The notes: a model not told the origin generated them from the sequence alone. DNA of 44,057 bases from Terriglobia bacterium (GCA_021325175.1 JAJPHS010000158.1:1-44057); one strand, 5' to 3'. Shown: positions 1-9,334, numbered from the stretch's first letter. Translations and numbers: made by a program.

Positions 1-582
1 GGTTTCGGAGGGGGGATGCTGCCCGGCTACATTTACTGGTATTGCAGCGCGCAAACAAATCCGAACTGCGCCGACGATCAGATCAATGTACTGGCGCCGG
101 CGAGTTTGAGCTTGAATGATTCGGCTCCGGTGCCGATTACCGTGCTGAACAACGGCGCGCCCATCGCGAGAACCGTATCTTTCCGCAACGGATATTCACC
201 CGCGTTTCTGTCCTTCGATACGAAAGGTCATATCGCCGCCCGGCATCTGGATTCAAGCCTGATGGCGCCGTCCGGGCTCTATCCGGGGTTGAGTACGCCG
301 GCCAAAGCGGGCGAGACGATTTCGCTGTATGGCACAGGCTTTGGTCCTGTGCCCGGCGGCATCGTCGAGGGATCGGCCACGCAAAGCGGCAATCTGTCGA
401 CCGCGGGCTTGAGCTGCTGGGTCTCCGGACTCAACGCCCAAGCTGTGGGTGCGCTGGTGAGTCCGGGACTGTATCAGATCAATCTCACGATTCCCACAGG
501 CGCGCCGAGCGGGGATAATCCGGTGGTCTGTATCTATAATTTCAATCCGACGTTTCCCGGCGCGCTGATCGCGGTGCAGTAA
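1..582 (+). CDS. Secreted protein with TIGR03437-type C-terminal domain (5' end outside window)
   Basis: The reading frame is open from base 1 with no upstream stop, so this is the C-terminal part of a longer protein; the ATG at 16 is probably internal. The visible 188 residues include a beta-rich segment of the form GETISLYGTGFGPV followed by the conserved ending SPGLYQINLTIP, then a short tail to the stop. That arrangement matches the Solibacter-type C-terminal domain (TIGR03437) seen on many exported acidobacterial proteins, whose function is unknown. The next gene, 57 bases downstream on the same strand, carries the same kind of domain, so the two are probably paralogous surface or secreted proteins. 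The domain call is good; the role of the whole protein cannot be judged. Confidence 0.75.
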   Translation, partial: GFGGGMLPGYIYWYCSAQTNPNCADDQINVLAPASLSLNDSAPVPITVLNNGAPIARTVSFRNGYSPAFLSFDTKGHIAARHLDSSLMAPSGLYPGLSTPAKAGETISLYGTGFGPVPGGIVEGSATQSGNLSTAGLSCWVSGLNAQAVGALVSPGLYQINLTIPTGAPSGDNPVVCIYNFNPTFPGALIAVQ

Positions 583-639
583 ACGGTGGCTTCGAACGGA
601 GAAATAGGAACCGAACCGGAATATTGTCGTGGAGGAGCA

Positions 640-2928
640 ATGAGGAAAATCGAAACCCTACTACCCTTTCTTGTGCTGATCGCCCTGTCATCCTGGGCGT
701 TCGGAAATACGGTTGTCGTTCCCAATAACAACCTGATAAATCGGGGAAATACTTCCGATCCCTACCCCACGACGCCGGGGTCGCTGGAAATTCAGGAACT
801 GCTCGGATCGGGGCAGTTTCATTCCAGTCCGATTACCATCACCGGCATCTCCTTTCGCGCCGCGCCGGGAACCGGACCGGTAAATGCCAAAATCGGCAGC
901 TTGACGGTCACTGTCTCGACGAGTCCAAATTTCCCGAATACCATCGCGGGCGGACCGCTGATGAGTTCGACCTTCGCCAACAACGCGGGCCCGGACAAAA
1001 CGATGGTTTTTTCCGGCAGCAACATCGTCTTGAGCGATCCTGGCTGCGCCGCGGGCGCGCCCTGTAATTTCAATCTGAGCATCGTCTTTCAGAAGCCATT
1101 TGTGTACTCTCCGTCGAATGGGCCGCTGTTGATTGATATGGTGGAAACCAATCTAAGCGGGACCAGCGGCGCCCTCGATGCCGCAATGTTTTCCGCGCCG
1201 GGCGGTTCTGTCGCCACCGTGGCCGGCACCGCGGGTTCGGCCACGGGCACATTCGCCTACTCTGGACCGGTCGTGCAGGTCAACTACACCACCACGGCGC
1301 CGTCAATCAGCGGCGTGGTCAACGTGGCCAGCAACATCCCTCCCGGAATGCCAAACTATGCCATCGCGCAGGGTTCGTTGTTCGCGGTTTATGGCAGCGG
1401 AATGGGACCGACGGCCCTGGCGGTCTCGCATCTTCCGCTATCGGCGTCCGGCCTGTCGGGGACATCGATGACGATTATGCTGACGTCGCCCACGGGCGCG
1501 ACGGTGGCGGTGACGCCGCTCATTTACTTCACTCGCCAGGATGTCGTAGTCGCGGTAATGCCCTCAAATGCGCCGCCCGGCAGCGGGAGCTTGACGCTGA
1601 CCTACAACGGCCAGACCGGTAACCTGCCGATTACGGTGACGCAGACCGGCTTTGGTATTTCGAATAATGTAATCCCATTCGCGAGTAACGGCATCGGTGT
1701 TCTGAACACCGCGGCGGTGACCTTCCCGAATTATCAACCCGTGACGACGACCTACACGGCCAAGCCGGGCGACATCTTGACGGTCTGGGGCACCGGTTTG
1801 GGGCCGACACCAAACGGCGACGACACAAACGGGCCGCCCGCCGGCAACATCGGTCCCGCGCCGCAAGTCTTCGTCGGCGGCATTCCGTCGCCTTCGGTGA
1901 GCTATTGGGGCCGCGCGCCGGGCACCATTCCTGGCCTGGATCAAATCAACTTTCAGGTGCCGCCGAACGCTCCTCTGGGCTGCAATGTCTCGATTGTGGT
2001 CGAAACGATGAACGGCTCGACTCCCATCGTGAGCAATGCGCCCACCATCGCCCTGGCGTCATCCGACGGTGCGACCTGCTCCGATCCGACTCAACTGATC
2101 CCGCCCTCCGACCTTGGCATGAACAGTGCCAAAGTGTTTGTGTTTCAGCCCAAACAGACGATCAATATTACCGGCAACGCCGGCGGACCTGCCTCTGGGA
2201 CAATATCAGGCAGGGCAGAGATTGATTTGTTCCAGGTGACGCAGGCGCAGATCGCGGCGCTGGCGCCGGGGACGAACGCCGAGTCCAGCTTCGGCAGTTG
2301 CTATGTAGGCATCAATGCCAATCCAGACGCCAACGGCCCCTTCAATCCCACGCCGTTAAATGCGGGTTCAACCATCACTTTAACCTCGCCCACGGCGAGC
2401 GGCATCACACTCACTGATCAAGCCAGCGGCCCTGGGTTTTACCGAGCCGACCTGGGGTCCACCGCGCTCCCGCCCAATGGGACCTTTACTTTTCCGGGAG
2501 GAACCTGGACCTTTTCCGATGGCGCAGGAGGTCCCGATGTCGGTCCCCTGAACTTCAGCTTCCCGGTTCCGCAGCCGATCCTGTGGATGAACCGGGGCTC
2601 GCTGATCAGCAGCAATGTAGATCGCTCCAGCCCGCTCACGATTTTATGGAGCGGCGGGGACTCGAACGGGTACGTGGATATTCAGGGTTACGCCTATGCC
2701 GGGAGTCCGCTGAGCGGCTATTATTATGTAGGCTTCGAGTGCGCTACGCCGGTTTCATCGGGACAATTCACCATCCCGTCTTCGATCCTGCTGGCGATGC
2801 CGCCGCTGTCCGGGACCCTCCAGGTCACCACGGTTTCTCTGCCGAACATTCTCGGCGCGATTCCCGGCTTCGACGTCACCTTGAGCAATTCCAACTTTCA
2901 GGTATCGATCCCGGTGACGTTTAAGTAG
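640..2928 (+). CDS. Exported protein with TIGR03437-type domain
   Basis: A 762-residue protein. The ATG at 640 is preferred over the in-frame GTG at 586 because GGAGGAG lies three bases upstream and because it starts directly with a signal peptide (MRKIETLLPFLVLIALSSWA). The N-terminal 200 residues are beta-rich and Gly/Thr/Ser-rich with no family I recognise. The middle, roughly residues 220-470, reads as the Solibacter TIGR03437 domain: VVNVASNIPPG, FAVYGSGMGP, a second copy of the core at GDILTVWGTGLGPTP, then GLDQINFQVP. The last 270 residues are a further beta-sandwich-like region. It is likely secreted or cell-surface attached. No enzymatic motif is visible. Its neighbour upstream shares the domain. 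Confidence 0.8.
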   Translation: MRKIETLLPFLVLIALSSWAFGNTVVVPNNNLINRGNTSDPYPTTPGSLEIQELLGSGQFHSSPITITGISFRAAPGTGPVNAKIGSLTVTVSTSPNFPNTIAGGPLMSSTFANNAGPDKTMVFSGSNIVLSDPGCAAGAPCNFNLSIVFQKPFVYSPSNGPLLIDMVETNLSGTSGALDAAMFSAPGGSVATVAGTAGSATGTFAYSGPVVQVNYTTTAPSISGVVNVASNIPPGMPNYAIAQGSLFAVYGSGMGPTALAVSHLPLSASGLSGTSMTIMLTSPTGATVAVTPLIYFTRQDVVVAVMPSNAPPGSGSLTLTYNGQTGNLPITVTQTGFGISNNVIPFASNGIGVLNTAAVTFPNYQPVTTTYTAKPGDILTVWGTGLGPTPNGDDTNGPPAGNIGPAPQVFVGGIPSPSVSYWGRAPGTIPGLDQINFQVPPNAPLGCNVSIVVETMNGSTPIVSNAPTIALASSDGATCSDPTQLIPPSDLGMNSAKVFVFQPKQTINITGNAGGPASGTISGRAEIDLFQVTQAQIAALAPGTNAESSFGSCYVGINANPDANGPFNPTPLNAGSTITLTSPTASGITLTDQASGPGFYRADLGSTALPPNGTFTFPGGTWTFSDGAGGPDVGPLNFSFPVPQPILWMNRGSLISSNVDRSSPLTILWSGGDSNGYVDIQGYAYAGSPLSGYYYVGFECATPVSSGQFTIPSSILLAMPPLSGTLQVTTVSLPNILGAIPGFDVTLSNSNFQVSIPVTFK

Positions 2929-2944
2929 CGGCAGAGAAAACGCC

Positions 2945-3100
2945 GGCTGTGGTTGGGAATCGGCGGTCACCACGAACTTTCCGGATGGTCCGGCGCACGC
3001 GTTTCGGCCGCATCTCCCAACCGCGCCGCTTCAGTTCCTCGCTGATGCGCGGCGTTTCGTAGCTGGAAAACTCTCTAACGAAAGCGGACAGATCGTGCGC
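2945..3100 (-). pseudogene. Relic of an IS3-type transposase (HTH_21 region)
   Basis: In the 284-base gap before the EF-G-like gene, the minus strand reads YETPRISEELKRRGWE followed by a basic stretch ending RRTIRKVRG, then RRFPTTA. This matches the pattern of the HTH_21 segment of IS3-family OrfB transposases (YGSPRI-AEL--RGW--S-KRVARLMRE-GL, then RRF--TTDS). No DDE catalytic domain, orfA or terminal inverted repeats are present. The spacing before the motif is compressed relative to intact transposases, so this is a short decayed fragment. The surrounding open frame (2921-3190) has no convincing start signal. The match is by eye and the fragment is only about 50 residues. Confidence 0.4.
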
Positions 3101-3212
3101 TCGCGGCGAGCGGAAGCCGCCGGAGTTGTTTCGCTCCGGTGAAAGTATGATAACATGCTGATTCTGCAAGCTCACCGCGGATATAAACACGTCTATTAGG
3201 GAGTCCTCTTCC

Positions 3213-5315
3213 GTGAGAATCTACGAAACGAACGATATCCGGAACGTCGGCCTGATCGGGCATGGCAACTCCGGAAAAACTTCTCTTGCCGCCGGCCTGC
3301 TGTTCACCAGCGGCGCCACCAATCGCCTGACCCGCGTCGAGGAAGGCAACACCATCACCGATTTCGACGAGGAGGAAGTCCAGCGCAAGATCACGATTTC
3401 CACCGCGGTCGCGGCGGTGGAGTGGAACAAAAAGAAAGTCAATCTGATCGACACGCCGGGATTCAACATTTTTATTAACGACACCAAGTCGTCGCTGGTG
3501 GCGGCCGATGCGGCGCTGGTGCTGGTGGATGGCGTCGCCGGCGTCGAGGTGCAGACCGAAAAGGTCTGGTCCTTCGCCGACGAATTTAAGCTGCCGCGCG
3601 CAATCCTGATCAACAAGCTCGACCGCGAGCGATCGAGTTTCGAGCGCGCGCTCGAGAGCGTACAGCAATTTTTCGGACGCGCCGCCGTGCCGATCCATCT
3701 GCCCATCGGGTCGGAGCGCGATTTCAAAGGCGTCATCGATCTGGTGCGAATGAAATCGTACACCTATTCCAATGACGGCGATGGAAAAGGGAAAGAAGCC
3801 GACATTCCGGGCGAGTTCGCCGATGCCGCGCAGGCCGCGCACGAGGCGCTGGTGGAGATGGTCGCCGAAGGAAACGACGCGCTGATGGAGGAGTTCTTCG
3901 AAAAAGGAACTCTTCCGGTGGAGCACATCCTCGATGGACTGCGCGACGCGGTTCGCGGAATGCGAATCTTTCCGGTGATGTGCGGCTCCGGGCTGCACAA
4001 TGTCGGCAGCGATCTTATCCTCAACTTCATCAATGATTATTTCCCCGGACCGGCCGATCGCGGACCATGGAAGGGAACGCTGAACGGCAAGGAAGTTGAG
4101 CGCGCCGTGCAGGATTCCGAGCCGGTTTCCGCCTTCGTGTTCAAAACCATCGCTGACCCATTCGCGGGCCGCGTGACATATTTCAAGGTGGTCTCCGGCA
4201 TTTTGAGAAACGACGCCAATCTGGTGAACGCGCGCAACAACGGCGCGGAGCGGCTCTCGCATATCGGCGCGTTGTTCGGCAAAACGATTTTGCCGGTCAA
4301 TGAGATTCATGCCGGCGACATCGGGGGCGTCGCGAAGTTGAAAGACACGCTGACCGGCGACACGCTGGCCGAAAAATCCTCGCTCATCGCTTATCCGGCG
4401 GTGAATCTTCCCGAGCCGTCCATTGCCTACGCCATCGCGGCCAAGACGCGAAACGACGAAGATCGCATGGGCAACGCGATCCAGAAAATTTTGGAAGAAG
4501 ATAAGTCGCTGCGCTTTTACCGCGATCCGCAGACCAAGGAATTTTTGCTGGCCGGCAGCGGGCAGCAACACGTCGAGATCATCGTCAGCCGCTTAAAGAA
4601 ACGCTACGGCGTGGATGTCGAGCTGCGCGCTCCCAAGATTCCCTATCGCGAGACGATCCGCGGTAAGGCGGACGTGCAGGGACGGCATAAGAAGCAAACC
4701 GGCGGCCACGGCCAGTTCGGCGATTGCTGGATCCGCATGGAGCCGCTGCCGCGCGGCGCGAAGTTCGCCTTTGAAAACGAAGTGTTTGGCGGCGCGATTC
4801 CGAAAAATTTCATTCCCGCCATCGAAAAAGGAATCGTGGAGGCGGCCGAGAAAGGATATCTGGCGGGCTATCCGGTGGTCGATTTCAAGGTGGTGGTCTA
4901 CGACGGGTCGTATCACGACGTCGATTCCTCGGAAATGTCCTTCAAGCTGGCGGCGCGGAAGGCGTTCAAAGCGGCGATGGAATCGGCCAAACCCGCGCTG
5001 CTCGAACCGATCATGAACGTCGAAGTGCAGGCGCCGGTGGAGTACGCCGGTGATCTGATGGGCGATTTAAATGGACGCCGCGGCCGCATCTCCGGCATGG
5101 ATACCAAAGGCGGAACGCAGATTATCCGCGCGCAGGTCCCCATGGCGGAGATGCTCAATTATCAGAACGACCTGATTTCGATGACCCAGGGCCGGGCGTC
5201 GTTCACCATGGAATTCGATCATTACGACTTTGTCCCGCAGTTGCAGGCGGAAAAGATTATCGCCGCCGCCAAGGCCGCAAAGAGCGGCGAGGAAGAGGAA
5301 GAGGACGCCGGCTAG
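3213..5315 (+). CDS. Elongation factor G-like GTPase (EF-G II / TM_1651-type paralogue)
   Basis: A 700-residue translational GTPase with the full EF-G length and domain order: G domain, beta-barrel domain II, then domains III-V. The start is GTG at 3213 with AGGGAG about nine bases upstream. The P-loop is GHGNSGKT (16-23), G3 is DTPG (80-83) and G4 is NKLD (134-137). The residue after DTPG is Phe, where canonical EF-G has the His of DTPGHVDF that positions catalytic water. This change and the unusual P-loop are typical of the divergent EF-G-like subfamily (for example Thermus EF-G-2) rather than the main FusA. The C-terminus ends in an acidic Glu run. The function of this paralogue is not settled. 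The gene stands 29 bases before the nitrile hydratase operon and may be co-transcribed with it. Confidence 0.88.
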   Translation: MRIYETNDIRNVGLIGHGNSGKTSLAAGLLFTSGATNRLTRVEEGNTITDFDEEEVQRKITISTAVAAVEWNKKKVNLIDTPGFNIFINDTKSSLVAADAALVLVDGVAGVEVQTEKVWSFADEFKLPRAILINKLDRERSSFERALESVQQFFGRAAVPIHLPIGSERDFKGVIDLVRMKSYTYSNDGDGKGKEADIPGEFADAAQAAHEALVEMVAEGNDALMEEFFEKGTLPVEHILDGLRDAVRGMRIFPVMCGSGLHNVGSDLILNFINDYFPGPADRGPWKGTLNGKEVERAVQDSEPVSAFVFKTIADPFAGRVTYFKVVSGILRNDANLVNARNNGAERLSHIGALFGKTILPVNEIHAGDIGGVAKLKDTLTGDTLAEKSSLIAYPAVNLPEPSIAYAIAAKTRNDEDRMGNAIQKILEEDKSLRFYRDPQTKEFLLAGSGQQHVEIIVSRLKKRYGVDVELRAPKIPYRETIRGKADVQGRHKKQTGGHGQFGDCWIRMEPLPRGAKFAFENEVFGGAIPKNFIPAIEKGIVEAAEKGYLAGYPVVDFKVVVYDGSYHDVDSSEMSFKLAARKAFKAAMESAKPALLEPIMNVEVQAPVEYAGDLMGDLNGRRGRISGMDTKGGTQIIRAQVPMAEMLNYQNDLISMTQGRASFTMEFDHYDFVPQLQAEKIIAAAKAAKSGEEEEEDAG

Positions 5316-5344
5316 CGGTCCGGGCTGATTCGGGCTACACACGC

Positions 5345-5962
5345 ATGAGCGCGCACGATCACGATCACGAACATCAGGCCGTGCCTTCTGATCCGGCTCT
5401 GCGCGTCAAAGCGCTCGAATCGCTGCTCACCGAAAAGGGCTATGTCGATCCGGCCGCGCTCGACGCTCTGATCGATCATTTCGAAACCAAAGTCGGCCCG
5501 CGCAACGGAGCCAAGGTGATCGCGCGCGCCTGGGTGGATCCGGCGTTCAAGCAGCGCCTGCTCGCGGACGCTTCCGCCGCCATCGCCGAACTGGGCTTGA
5601 TCAGCCATCAAGGCGAGCACATGATCGCGCTTGAGAATACGCCGTCGGTTCACAATCTGGTGGTCTGTACGTTGTGCTCCTGCTATCCGTGGCCGCTGCT
5701 AGGCCTGCCTCCGGTGTGGTACAAATCCACCGCGTACCGCTCCCGCGCGGTCATCGATCCGCGCGGCGTGCTGCGCGAGTTCGGACTCGAGCTTTCCGAC
5801 GATGTAGAAGTCCGCGTTTGGGACAGCACCGCGGAGGTGCGCTATATCGTCATTCCGGAGCGGCCCGCCGGAACCGAATCGCTCGGCGAAGACGAGCTTG
5901 CCGAGCTGGTGACGCGCGATTCGATGATCGGCGCCGCCAAGCTGAAAGGACCCAGGCGATGA
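5345..5962 (+). CDS. nthA: Nitrile hydratase alpha subunit, cobalt type
   Basis: A 205-residue alpha subunit of nitrile hydratase, the metalloenzyme that hydrates nitriles to amides. The metal-binding signature is C108-T-L-C111-S-C113-Y. Thr at the second position and Tyr after the last Cys are the pattern of cobalt enzymes; iron enzymes have C-S-L-C-S-C-T. Cys111 and Cys113 would be the ones oxidised to sulfinic and sulfenic acid, as known for the family. The following [19 protein letters not shown] block is also characteristic. The N-terminus is His-rich (HDHDHEH, residues 4-10) and may bind metal, which is my inference. The stop codon overlaps the beta-subunit start (ATGA), so the subunits are translationally coupled. 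Confidence 0.95.
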   Translation: MSAHDHDHEHQAVPSDPALRVKALESLLTEKGYVDPAALDALIDHFETKVGPRNGAKVIARAWVDPAFKQRLLADASAAIAELGLISHQGEHMIALENTPSVHNLVVCTLCSCYPWPLLGLPPVWYKSTAYRSRAVIDPRGVLREFGLELSDDVEVRVWDSTAEVRYIVIPERPAGTESLGEDELAELVTRDSMIGAAKLKGPRR

Positions 5963-6615
5963 ACGGCGTCCACGATCTGGGCGGCATGCACGGCATGGGA
6001 CCGATCCCACGCGAAGAGAATGAGCCGGTGTTTCACCACGCCTGGGAAGGCCGCGTCTATGCGCTCGATCGCTCGCTCGCCGCGCATCAACGATGGACGC
6101 TCGACGCCTGGCGCCACGATATCGAATTGCTTCCGCCGGCCGATTATCTGCGGATGAACTATTACGAAAAGTGGCTCGCCGCGATGGAGCGGCGAGTGGT
6201 GCGCTACGGCTTTTTGACGCCGGAGGAATTGAAGAGCGGCAAGGCGGCGCGGGATTCGGCCAAAGCGGTTCCCGCGCTCACGGTCGCAATGGCAATAAAC
6301 TACAAGCGCAATCTTCCCTCGCCGCGCGATCCGTCCATCAAGCCTCTGTTTCATCCCGGCCAGCGCGTGCGCGCGCGCAATCTCCACCCGGCCGGCCACA
6401 CTCGCCTGCCGCGATACGCTCGGGGAAAAAGCGGCGAGATCGCCCGCGATCACGGCGTGCACGATTTCCCCGATACCAGCGCCGCCGGGCTGGGGCCGAA
6501 GCGCCAGCATCTCTATTCGGTCCGCTTCGCCGCGCGCGAACTGTGGGGCGAAGCGGCCTCGCCGCGCGATTCCGTCTATATCGATCTGTGGGACGACTAC
6601 CTTGAACCAGCCTGA
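5959..6615 (+). CDS. nthB: Nitrile hydratase beta subunit
   Basis: A 218-residue beta subunit. The ATG at 5959 overlaps the alpha-subunit stop in the sequence ATGA and gives the standard family N-terminus ([16 protein letters not shown]). The C-terminal half contains the SH3-like barrel region: [11 protein letters not shown], the [12 protein letters not shown] motif, then an ending on [16 protein letters not shown] and [15 protein letters not shown]. These are hallmarks of the subunit that packs against the alpha metal centre. The length matches the family (about 210-230). The long frame extending upstream to 5674 is out-of-frame read-through of nthA and was not used. The gene overlaps the downstream accessory gene by 14 bases. 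Confidence 0.95.
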   Translation: MNGVHDLGGMHGMGPIPREENEPVFHHAWEGRVYALDRSLAAHQRWTLDAWRHDIELLPPADYLRMNYYEKWLAAMERRVVRYGFLTPEELKSGKAARDSAKAVPALTVAMAINYKRNLPSPRDPSIKPLFHPGQRVRARNLHPAGHTRLPRYARGKSGEIARDHGVHDFPDTSAAGLGPKRQHLYSVRFAARELWGEAASPRDSVYIDLWDDYLEPA

Positions 6616-6991
6616 AAATTTCGCGGATACGGCAAAACTCCCGCGCGACGAAGGCGGACCCGTTTTCGCCGAGCCCTGGCAGGCGCAAGCCTTCGCGCTG
6701 GCGGTCAAGTTATCGGAACAGGGCTATTTCACCTGGAAGGAATGGGCGGAGGAGCTCGCGGCCGAACTCAAATCCGCCGAAGCACGCGGGGAACCGGACG
6801 ACGGCACGCATTACTACGAACACTGGCTCGCCACGCTGGAGCGCCTGGTCACAAGAAAGGGCTTGACCGATCAAGCGGCGCTCCTCAATCGCAAGCGAGC
6901 TTGGGCGGACGCTTATCGCCACACCCCGCACGGAAAACCGGTAGTGCTAACGGGTCCGGATCGAAGCGGACCACGGGAAACCCGGGAATGA
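6602..6991 (+). CDS. Nitrile hydratase accessory protein (metallochaperone/activator)
   Basis: A 129-residue protein of the nitrile hydratase accessory (activator) family. Members assist loading of cobalt and maturation of the alpha subunit; they are distantly related to the N-terminal part of the beta subunit. Visible family features are the opening PRDEGGPVFAEPWQAQAFALAV, then GYFTWKEWAEELA, YYEHWLATLERLV and the closing KRAWADAYRHTPHGKPV. The start is a TTG at 6602 inside the end of nthB; no better start precedes the conserved N-terminus. The alpha-beta-activator order is the one known for cobalt enzymes. No amidase gene follows within the window. A 48-codon Arg-rich frame overlapping the stop (ATGA at 6988) is not credible as a gene. 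Confidence 0.9.
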   Translation: MNQPENFADTAKLPRDEGGPVFAEPWQAQAFALAVKLSEQGYFTWKEWAEELAAELKSAEARGEPDDGTHYYEHWLATLERLVTRKGLTDQAALLNRKRAWADAYRHTPHGKPVVLTGPDRSGPRETRE

Positions 6992-7123
6992 AGGCGACCA
7001 TCAGACCGATCGCGTCCAGAGGACGGCTTGCGGAACAGGCGTTCGGGCGGCGAGCGCGGCTCCGGCGATCACCAGACCGGCAGGATGGGCTCGCCGGCTC
7101 ACGTTTCGACGGGCGGCGCCGGG

Positions 7124-7951
7124 TCAGGGCTTAACCGACACCTTTAGCTTGGCGTTGGACCAGCAGCATTGAAAACCGCCACCGCCTTCGCCGGTCCAAT
7201 CATTGGCGGTGACATGAAGAATGTAATCTCCGGGCTGGCTAAAGCTCGCGGTCGTGGTAGCTTTTCCGGTGAAATCGGTTTTCGGCGCAGAAAATTCGGC
7301 CTTTTCCACCGGCGGGCGAACGGGCTTGATGGTCACGTCGCCGGGACCGCGATATTTGCTCCAGGTGAGCACGACCGGCGGCGTCTTCGGCCGGTTCATT
7401 CCCGGGACGACATGCGCGTCATCGGCAACCCACAGGGTGATCGCAAGCGGCGCGCCCACGGTTGTCTCTACGGTTGACGAGGTTCCCACCGGACCATTGA
7501 CGAACGGTCCGGATTCGGAAAACGAAAGATACGGCGGCGTGTTGCCGGTGGCTTGGACGAACGGCGACACTTCCCAATCGGTGGCGAGGCTCATCGGGAT
7601 CACGGTCGGTTTTCCGTTGGCGACGATGGTCCAGGTGAGCTTTTTGTCGCCGAAATCCGGGGGGACTTTGATGGTGAAAATTCCCCAGGCGCGGCCGGGA
7701 AGAAAGTGCGTGGGCTGGCCGTAATCGGGGCCGCCGGGATCGATATGATTATCCGGTCCGACGGGGATGTCCATGGCCTCGGCACTGTTCCGATTGTAGT
7801 AGCCGAGCAGAAGAAAGGTGCCCTGATCGTTTTTAAACCAGCCTTCAAAGGCGCCCGTGATACTTTGTCCGGAGGTGTGAGGCGGCTCCATCGGAAGCTG
7901 GGCGAGTAAGGCAGCCGACAGAGCCGCGAAAAGCGAGAGGCGAGCGGTCAT
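7124..7951 (-). CDS. Secreted protein, unknown function, paired with cytochrome c/monooxygenase-like gene
   Basis: A 275-residue exported protein with a signal peptide (MTARLSLFAALSAALLAQLP). The body is beta-rich: a segment containing GTFLLLGYYNRNSAEAMDIPVGP, a middle region with DWEVSPFVQATGNTPPYL, and a C-terminal Ig/PKD-like fold that ends GDYILHVTANDWTGEGGGGFQCCWSNAKLKV. Two adjacent cysteines sit near the C-terminus. I recognise it only as a conserved acidobacterial type often found next to cytochrome c/copper-monooxygenase-like proteins. Its ATG follows the stop of that upstream gene with no gap (TAA then ATG), so the pair is certainly co-transcribed and probably works together in the periplasm. 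The specific role is unknown. Confidence 0.75.
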   Translation of the reverse strand: MTARLSLFAALSAALLAQLPMEPPHTSGQSITGAFEGWFKNDQGTFLLLGYYNRNSAEAMDIPVGPDNHIDPGGPDYGQPTHFLPGRAWGIFTIKVPPDFGDKKLTWTIVANGKPTVIPMSLATDWEVSPFVQATGNTPPYLSFSESGPFVNGPVGTSSTVETTVGAPLAITLWVADDAHVVPGMNRPKTPPVVLTWSKYRGPGDVTIKPVRPPVEKAEFSAPKTDFTGKATTTASFSQPGDYILHVTANDWTGEGGGGFQCCWSNAKLKVSVKP

Positions 7952-9277
7952 TTACTGCACTGTGTCTCCGGTGGGCATGCGCGCGCCCTTCTTGTGCGCG
8001 GCGGCCCACTCTTTATATTCCTCGTCGCTGATATTGGTGACGTTCACCCAGGCATGCGACATTTCGTCCACGGTGCGATCACCGAAGCCGACCCATTGAT
8101 TGGGATCGGGGTTATTGCGGTTCGCCGTGGTGTTATCGTACCAGGCGGTGATCTTAATGATCGTGCCCTTGGGCAGCACCGGCGCGGCATCGTCGGTGTA
8201 GATGTAATTGTTCATCCAGTTGAAGTTGAATTTATCGACGTAGCTGAGCATCTCCACCGTGCCGTCGGGCAGGATCGCTTCCATCGACATCGCTTTCCCG
8301 CGCAAATGCATATGCGGCTGGAAATTTTCAAGCCGTGCGGCGGAATGGAGCACGGTATAGCCGGTGGTTTCGGCGATCGAATTCGGCGGGATATCGAGCG
8401 TCCCGCGCTTGCTCATGCCGGTGAACAGCATCAGGCGAGTGCGGTACTTCGGCTCCTCACCCTTGGGATAAAGATAAACCGCGAGTTCGGCGTGATCGCG
8501 AATTTCTTCGCCGACCGCGTGCAGATGCAGCTCCCACCAGATTTTCGATCCGGGCAGCAACAATTTGCCCGTATTGGGACGATAAATGTCGTAATTTTTG
8601 CCAATCGCCCATTCCATCAGTAACCCGGCGTTCATCGGAGACTGCGCCAGATCGGCGTTATTGTTCGCCTCGTCCTGGATCAAATAGGCCAGCACGTGGT
8701 GCATGATCTTGCGGCCCGCGAGGGAGCCGGGGCGCATCTCGACCGCGCGCACCCAGCGCGGCTCGGTGAGCTGGATATCGGTGAGCGGCTTGAACCAGAC
8801 GTCCTGGCCGTGCGCGGGCATCGTGTACGGCTCGGATTTGAGGACCATATCAGGTTGGCCGAACTGCTTGGCGAGCACCCAGCCCTGATCATCGGGCCAC
8901 TGCTTCGGCGGGGGCATGTCGGCGGGGTCACCCTTAGGCGCGCCTTCATCCACCCATTTGACAATGGTGGCGATCTGCGCGTCGGAAAGAGAGCGGTCGT
9001 TTAGAAAATGCTGGATTCCGACCGTTTTATCCAGATGCCACGGCGGCATGTTCCGGGAAATCACCCGCTCCTTGATTGCCTTGGCCCAGGGCCGCGTTTC
9101 TTCATAGGTCACCAGCGACATCGGAGCAGCGGTGCCGGGCCGATGGCATTCCTGGCATTTTGCCTGGAAAATTGGAGCGATGTCCTTCGTAAAGGTTACC
9201 GGACGGACGGTAGGTTCAGCAGCCAAAAAAACAGGCAAAGCCGCGGAAATGACGAGGACGCGAATCGACACAACCAT
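7952..9277 (-). CDS. Periplasmic cytochrome c fused to a copper monooxygenase-like (PHM/DBM) domain
   Basis: A 441-residue exported protein. After a signal peptide comes a small cytochrome c domain with the haem motif C41-Q-E-C44-H45 and a probable axial Met in NMPPW (Met78). From about residue 160 onward the protein resembles the ascorbate-dependent type II copper monooxygenase fold: HHVLAYL, ELHLHAVG and PHMHLRGK supply the His pairs expected at two copper sites. The start at 9277 is backed by the SD GGAAAGGAG and a good promoter. It is translationally coupled to the secreted protein downstream. The likely role is a periplasmic oxidoreductase taking electrons through the haem domain. The substrate is unknown, and hydroxylase activity is inference from the family. 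Confidence 0.85.
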   Translation of the reverse strand: MVVSIRVLVISAALPVFLAAEPTVRPVTFTKDIAPIFQAKCQECHRPGTAAPMSLVTYEETRPWAKAIKERVISRNMPPWHLDKTVGIQHFLNDRSLSDAQIATIVKWVDEGAPKGDPADMPPPKQWPDDQGWVLAKQFGQPDMVLKSEPYTMPAHGQDVWFKPLTDIQLTEPRWVRAVEMRPGSLAGRKIMHHVLAYLIQDEANNNADLAQSPMNAGLLMEWAIGKNYDIYRPNTGKLLLPGSKIWWELHLHAVGEEIRDHAELAVYLYPKGEEPKYRTRLMLFTGMSKRGTLDIPPNSIAETTGYTVLHSAARLENFQPHMHLRGKAMSMEAILPDGTVEMLSYVDKFNFNWMNNYIYTDDAAPVLPKGTIIKITAWYDNTTANRNNPDPNQWVGFGDRTVDEMSHAWVNVTNISDEEYKEWAAAHKKGARMPTGDTVQ

Positions 9278-9305
9278 GGGGGAACGACTCCTTTCCTACA
9301 CGCAA

Positions 9306-9334
9306 AGTTTATACGGTTTGGAACGTGGTGTCAA
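9306..9334 (-). promoter_or_regulatory. Sigma-70-type promoter for the cytochrome c/monooxygenase operon
   Basis: On the minus strand a perfect TTGACA (9334-9329) is followed after 17 bases by TAAACT (9311-9306). TATAAA at 9313-9308 is an alternative -10 with a short 15-base spacer. Transcription would begin near base 9300, giving a leader of about 20 bases that carries the SD GGAAAGGAG before the ATG at 9277. The -35 box overlaps the stop codon of the upstream oxidoreductase gene. Confidence 0.5.

Noticed and set aside
3126-3156. Promoter for the EF-G-like gene (TTGTTT with TATGAT or TAACAT)
   Set aside because: Spacers of 14 or 19 bases and a weak -35 make it too uncertain to list.
2921-3190. 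89-residue minus-strand frame as an intact gene
   Set aside because: No start signal, and only a central fragment resembles a protein family (a transposase piece), so it is listed as a relic instead.
6988-7134. 48-codon Arg-rich frame overlapping the nitrile hydratase accessory gene stop (ATGA)
   Set aside because: Composition is typical of a non-coding frame in high-GC DNA, no SD, no family pattern, and it overlaps the convergent secreted-protein gene.
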